From: Alistipes sp.
GTDB lineage: Bacteria > Bacteroidota > Bacteroidia > Bacteroidales > Rikenellaceae
NCBI GenBank assembly: GCA_022511345.1
Contig: JAFLRR010000003.1
Location: 1-64,000 of the forward strand
DNA length: 64,000 nt
Direction of reading: 5' to 3'
The translations under genes were made by a program, and so were the position numbers. The notes below the pieces were generated by a model. That model was not told the origin of the DNA. It was given only the letters and a program-made list of their open reading frames with translations, and did no database searches. Shown in pieces: positions 63,148 through 64,000 of the stretch; within the stretch, counting starts at the first letter, position 1, and every line of letters begins with the position of its first letter.

Positions 63148-64000
63148 CTATTTGGAGGCGCGCTTGCGGTCGACCTCGTGCAGCAGTATTTTGCGCAATC
63201 GCATGGCGTGAGGGGTAACCTCCACGTATTCATCTTCGTTGATATACTCGAGCGCCTCCTCGAGCGAGAAGATGCGCGGCGGAGCTATGACAGCCTTGTC
63301 GTCCGAACCCGAGGCGCGCATGTTGGTCAGCTGCTTGGATTTGGTGACATTGACCGTTATGTCGTTGGTGCGCGTATGCTCGCCTATTACCTGTCCTTCG
63401 TAGACCTGCTCTCCGGGCGCGATGAAGAAGCGTCCGCGGTCCTGAAGTTTGTCTATCGAGTAAGCGAAGGCCGTGCCGGTCTCGCTCGATATTATCGAAC
63501 CGTTGGTGCGCATCTCTATTTCGCCCGCCCAAGGTTCGAATCCCTTCAGACGGTGCGCCATGATGGCCTCGCCGGCGGTGGCAGTGAGCATGTTTGAGCG
63601 CAGGCCGATTATTCCGCGCGAGGGTATCTCGAACTCCAGACGAGTGCGGTCGCCCTTGGACTCCATGTTTACCATCGAGCCGCGGCGCTTGGTGACCATC
63701 TCTATGACCGTGCCCGAGTACTCCTCGGGGCAGTCTACGGTCATTTCCTCGACCGGCTCGCACTTGCGGCCGTCGAGCTCTTTTATAATCACGCGCGGCT
63801 GTCCCACCTGCAGCTCGTAGCCTTCGCGGCGCATGGTCTCGATGAGCACCGAGAGGTGCAGCACGCCGCGGCCGAATACGGTGAAGCTGTCGGCCGTGGG
63901 GCCGGGCTCGACACGCAGTGCGAGGTTCTTTTCGAGCTCGCGGTCGAGGCGCTCCTTTATGTGACGCGAGGTGACATACTTGCCGTCCTTGCCGAAGAAT
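63148..64000 (-). CDS. typA: GTP-binding protein TypA/BipA, C-terminal part
   Basis: A frame open to the right edge of the window (no start inside); 283 residues visible. These cover domain III onward: VFGRGVLHLSVLIET, VIIKELDGRKCEPVEE, SRGIIGLRSNMLTATAGEAIM and the BipA-specific C-terminal domain with HRLKGFEPWAG and RTNDITVNV. BipA is a ribosome-associated translational GTPase for stress and ribosome assembly. The GTPase domain lies outside the window. Confidence 0.95.
   Translation of the reverse strand, partial: FFGKDGKYVTSRHIKERLDRELEKNLALRVEPGPTADSFTVFGRGVLHLSVLIETMRREGYELQVGQPRVIIKELDGRKCEPVEEMTVDCPEEYSGTVIEMVTKRRGSMVNMESKGDRTRLEFEIPSRGIIGLRSNMLTATAGEAIMAHRLKGFEPWAGEIEMRTNGSIISSETGTAFAYSIDKLQDRGRFFIAPGEQVYEGQVIGEHTRTNDITVNVTKSKQLTNMRASGSDDKAVIAPPRIFSLEEALEYINEDEYVEVTPHAMRLRKILLHEVDRKRASK

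Noticed and set aside
60654..63233. An 859-residue open frame on the minus strand opposite lptD
   Set aside because: It mirrors the GC-rich codons of the lptD-like gene, has no family resemblance, and runs through a bidirectional terminator.

Overview
The window reads as chromosomal DNA of a member of the Bacteroidales, most likely Rikenellaceae close to Alistipes (an inference; no search was run). The support is: GC-rich genes separated by AT-rich spacers; promoters of the Bacteroidota type (TTTG, about 19-21 bp, then TAnnTTTG) in front of many genes with little Shine-Dalgarno signal; a fused MurF-alanine racemase; DUF5606 and DUF5689 proteins; a Bacteroidota-style tyrosine recombinase; and a PL10/GH43 pectin-type locus. 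Nearly all of the window is ordinary core genome. No CRISPR array, insertion sequence, prophage or rRNA operon is visible.

Layout. 1-364: the edge of a collagen-like reading frame, then a CAU-anticodon tRNA with its terminator. 463-2763: DsbD and the initiator tRNA. 2.9-6.8 kb: an outer-membrane barrel protein, a DnaQ-like exonuclease and a lipid A-type acyltransferase. 6.9-12.9 kb: a carbohydrate locus (esterase, PL10 pectate lyase and GH43 on the minus strand, divergent from a KdgF-like cupin and a mutarotase lipoprotein). 12.9-23.0 kb: Obg, two tandem DUF5689 lipoproteins with SerB, MscS, a lipoprotein with a DUF5606 protein, ArgS, Dus, an OmpA-like protein and a small conserved protein. 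23.1-24.7 kb: ZnuC and ZnuA without a permease. 24.8-27.2 kb: the least ordinary stretch, an AT-rich, gene-poor island with an acidic orphan protein, a hexanucleotide repeat, an XRE-type regulator with a probable operator, and a non-coding region with hairpins.

27.2-33.5 kb is a minus-strand run of HIT protein, membrane protein, RelA/SpoT, RecA, Bcp peroxiredoxin and DnaA (stringent response, DNA repair, redox, replication initiation). 33.8-45.3 kb carries phosphoglucomutase, a lone tyrosine recombinase, O-methyltransferase, M16 peptidase, UvrA, YigZ, signal peptidase I, DapB and TruA. 45.3-52.6 kb carries YhcH, an EEP-family protein, rhomboid protease, MutL, a membrane protein, DnaJ, GrpE and an RsmI-like methyltransferase. 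52.6-64 kb is rich in envelope functions: YjbR, MurF-Alr, MutS2, an MCE protein and an amidase with a SPOR domain, divergent from an LptD-like protein, with TypA/BipA running off the right edge.

No clearly new multi-gene system was found. The best leads are the 24.7-27.2 kb island (regulator plus 8+8 bp operator, repeat, structured AT-rich spacer), the permease-less and apparently leaderless znuA-znuC pair, the broken collagen-like frame beside an inverted repeat at the left edge, and a tRNA with an exchanged 54/58 T-loop pair.
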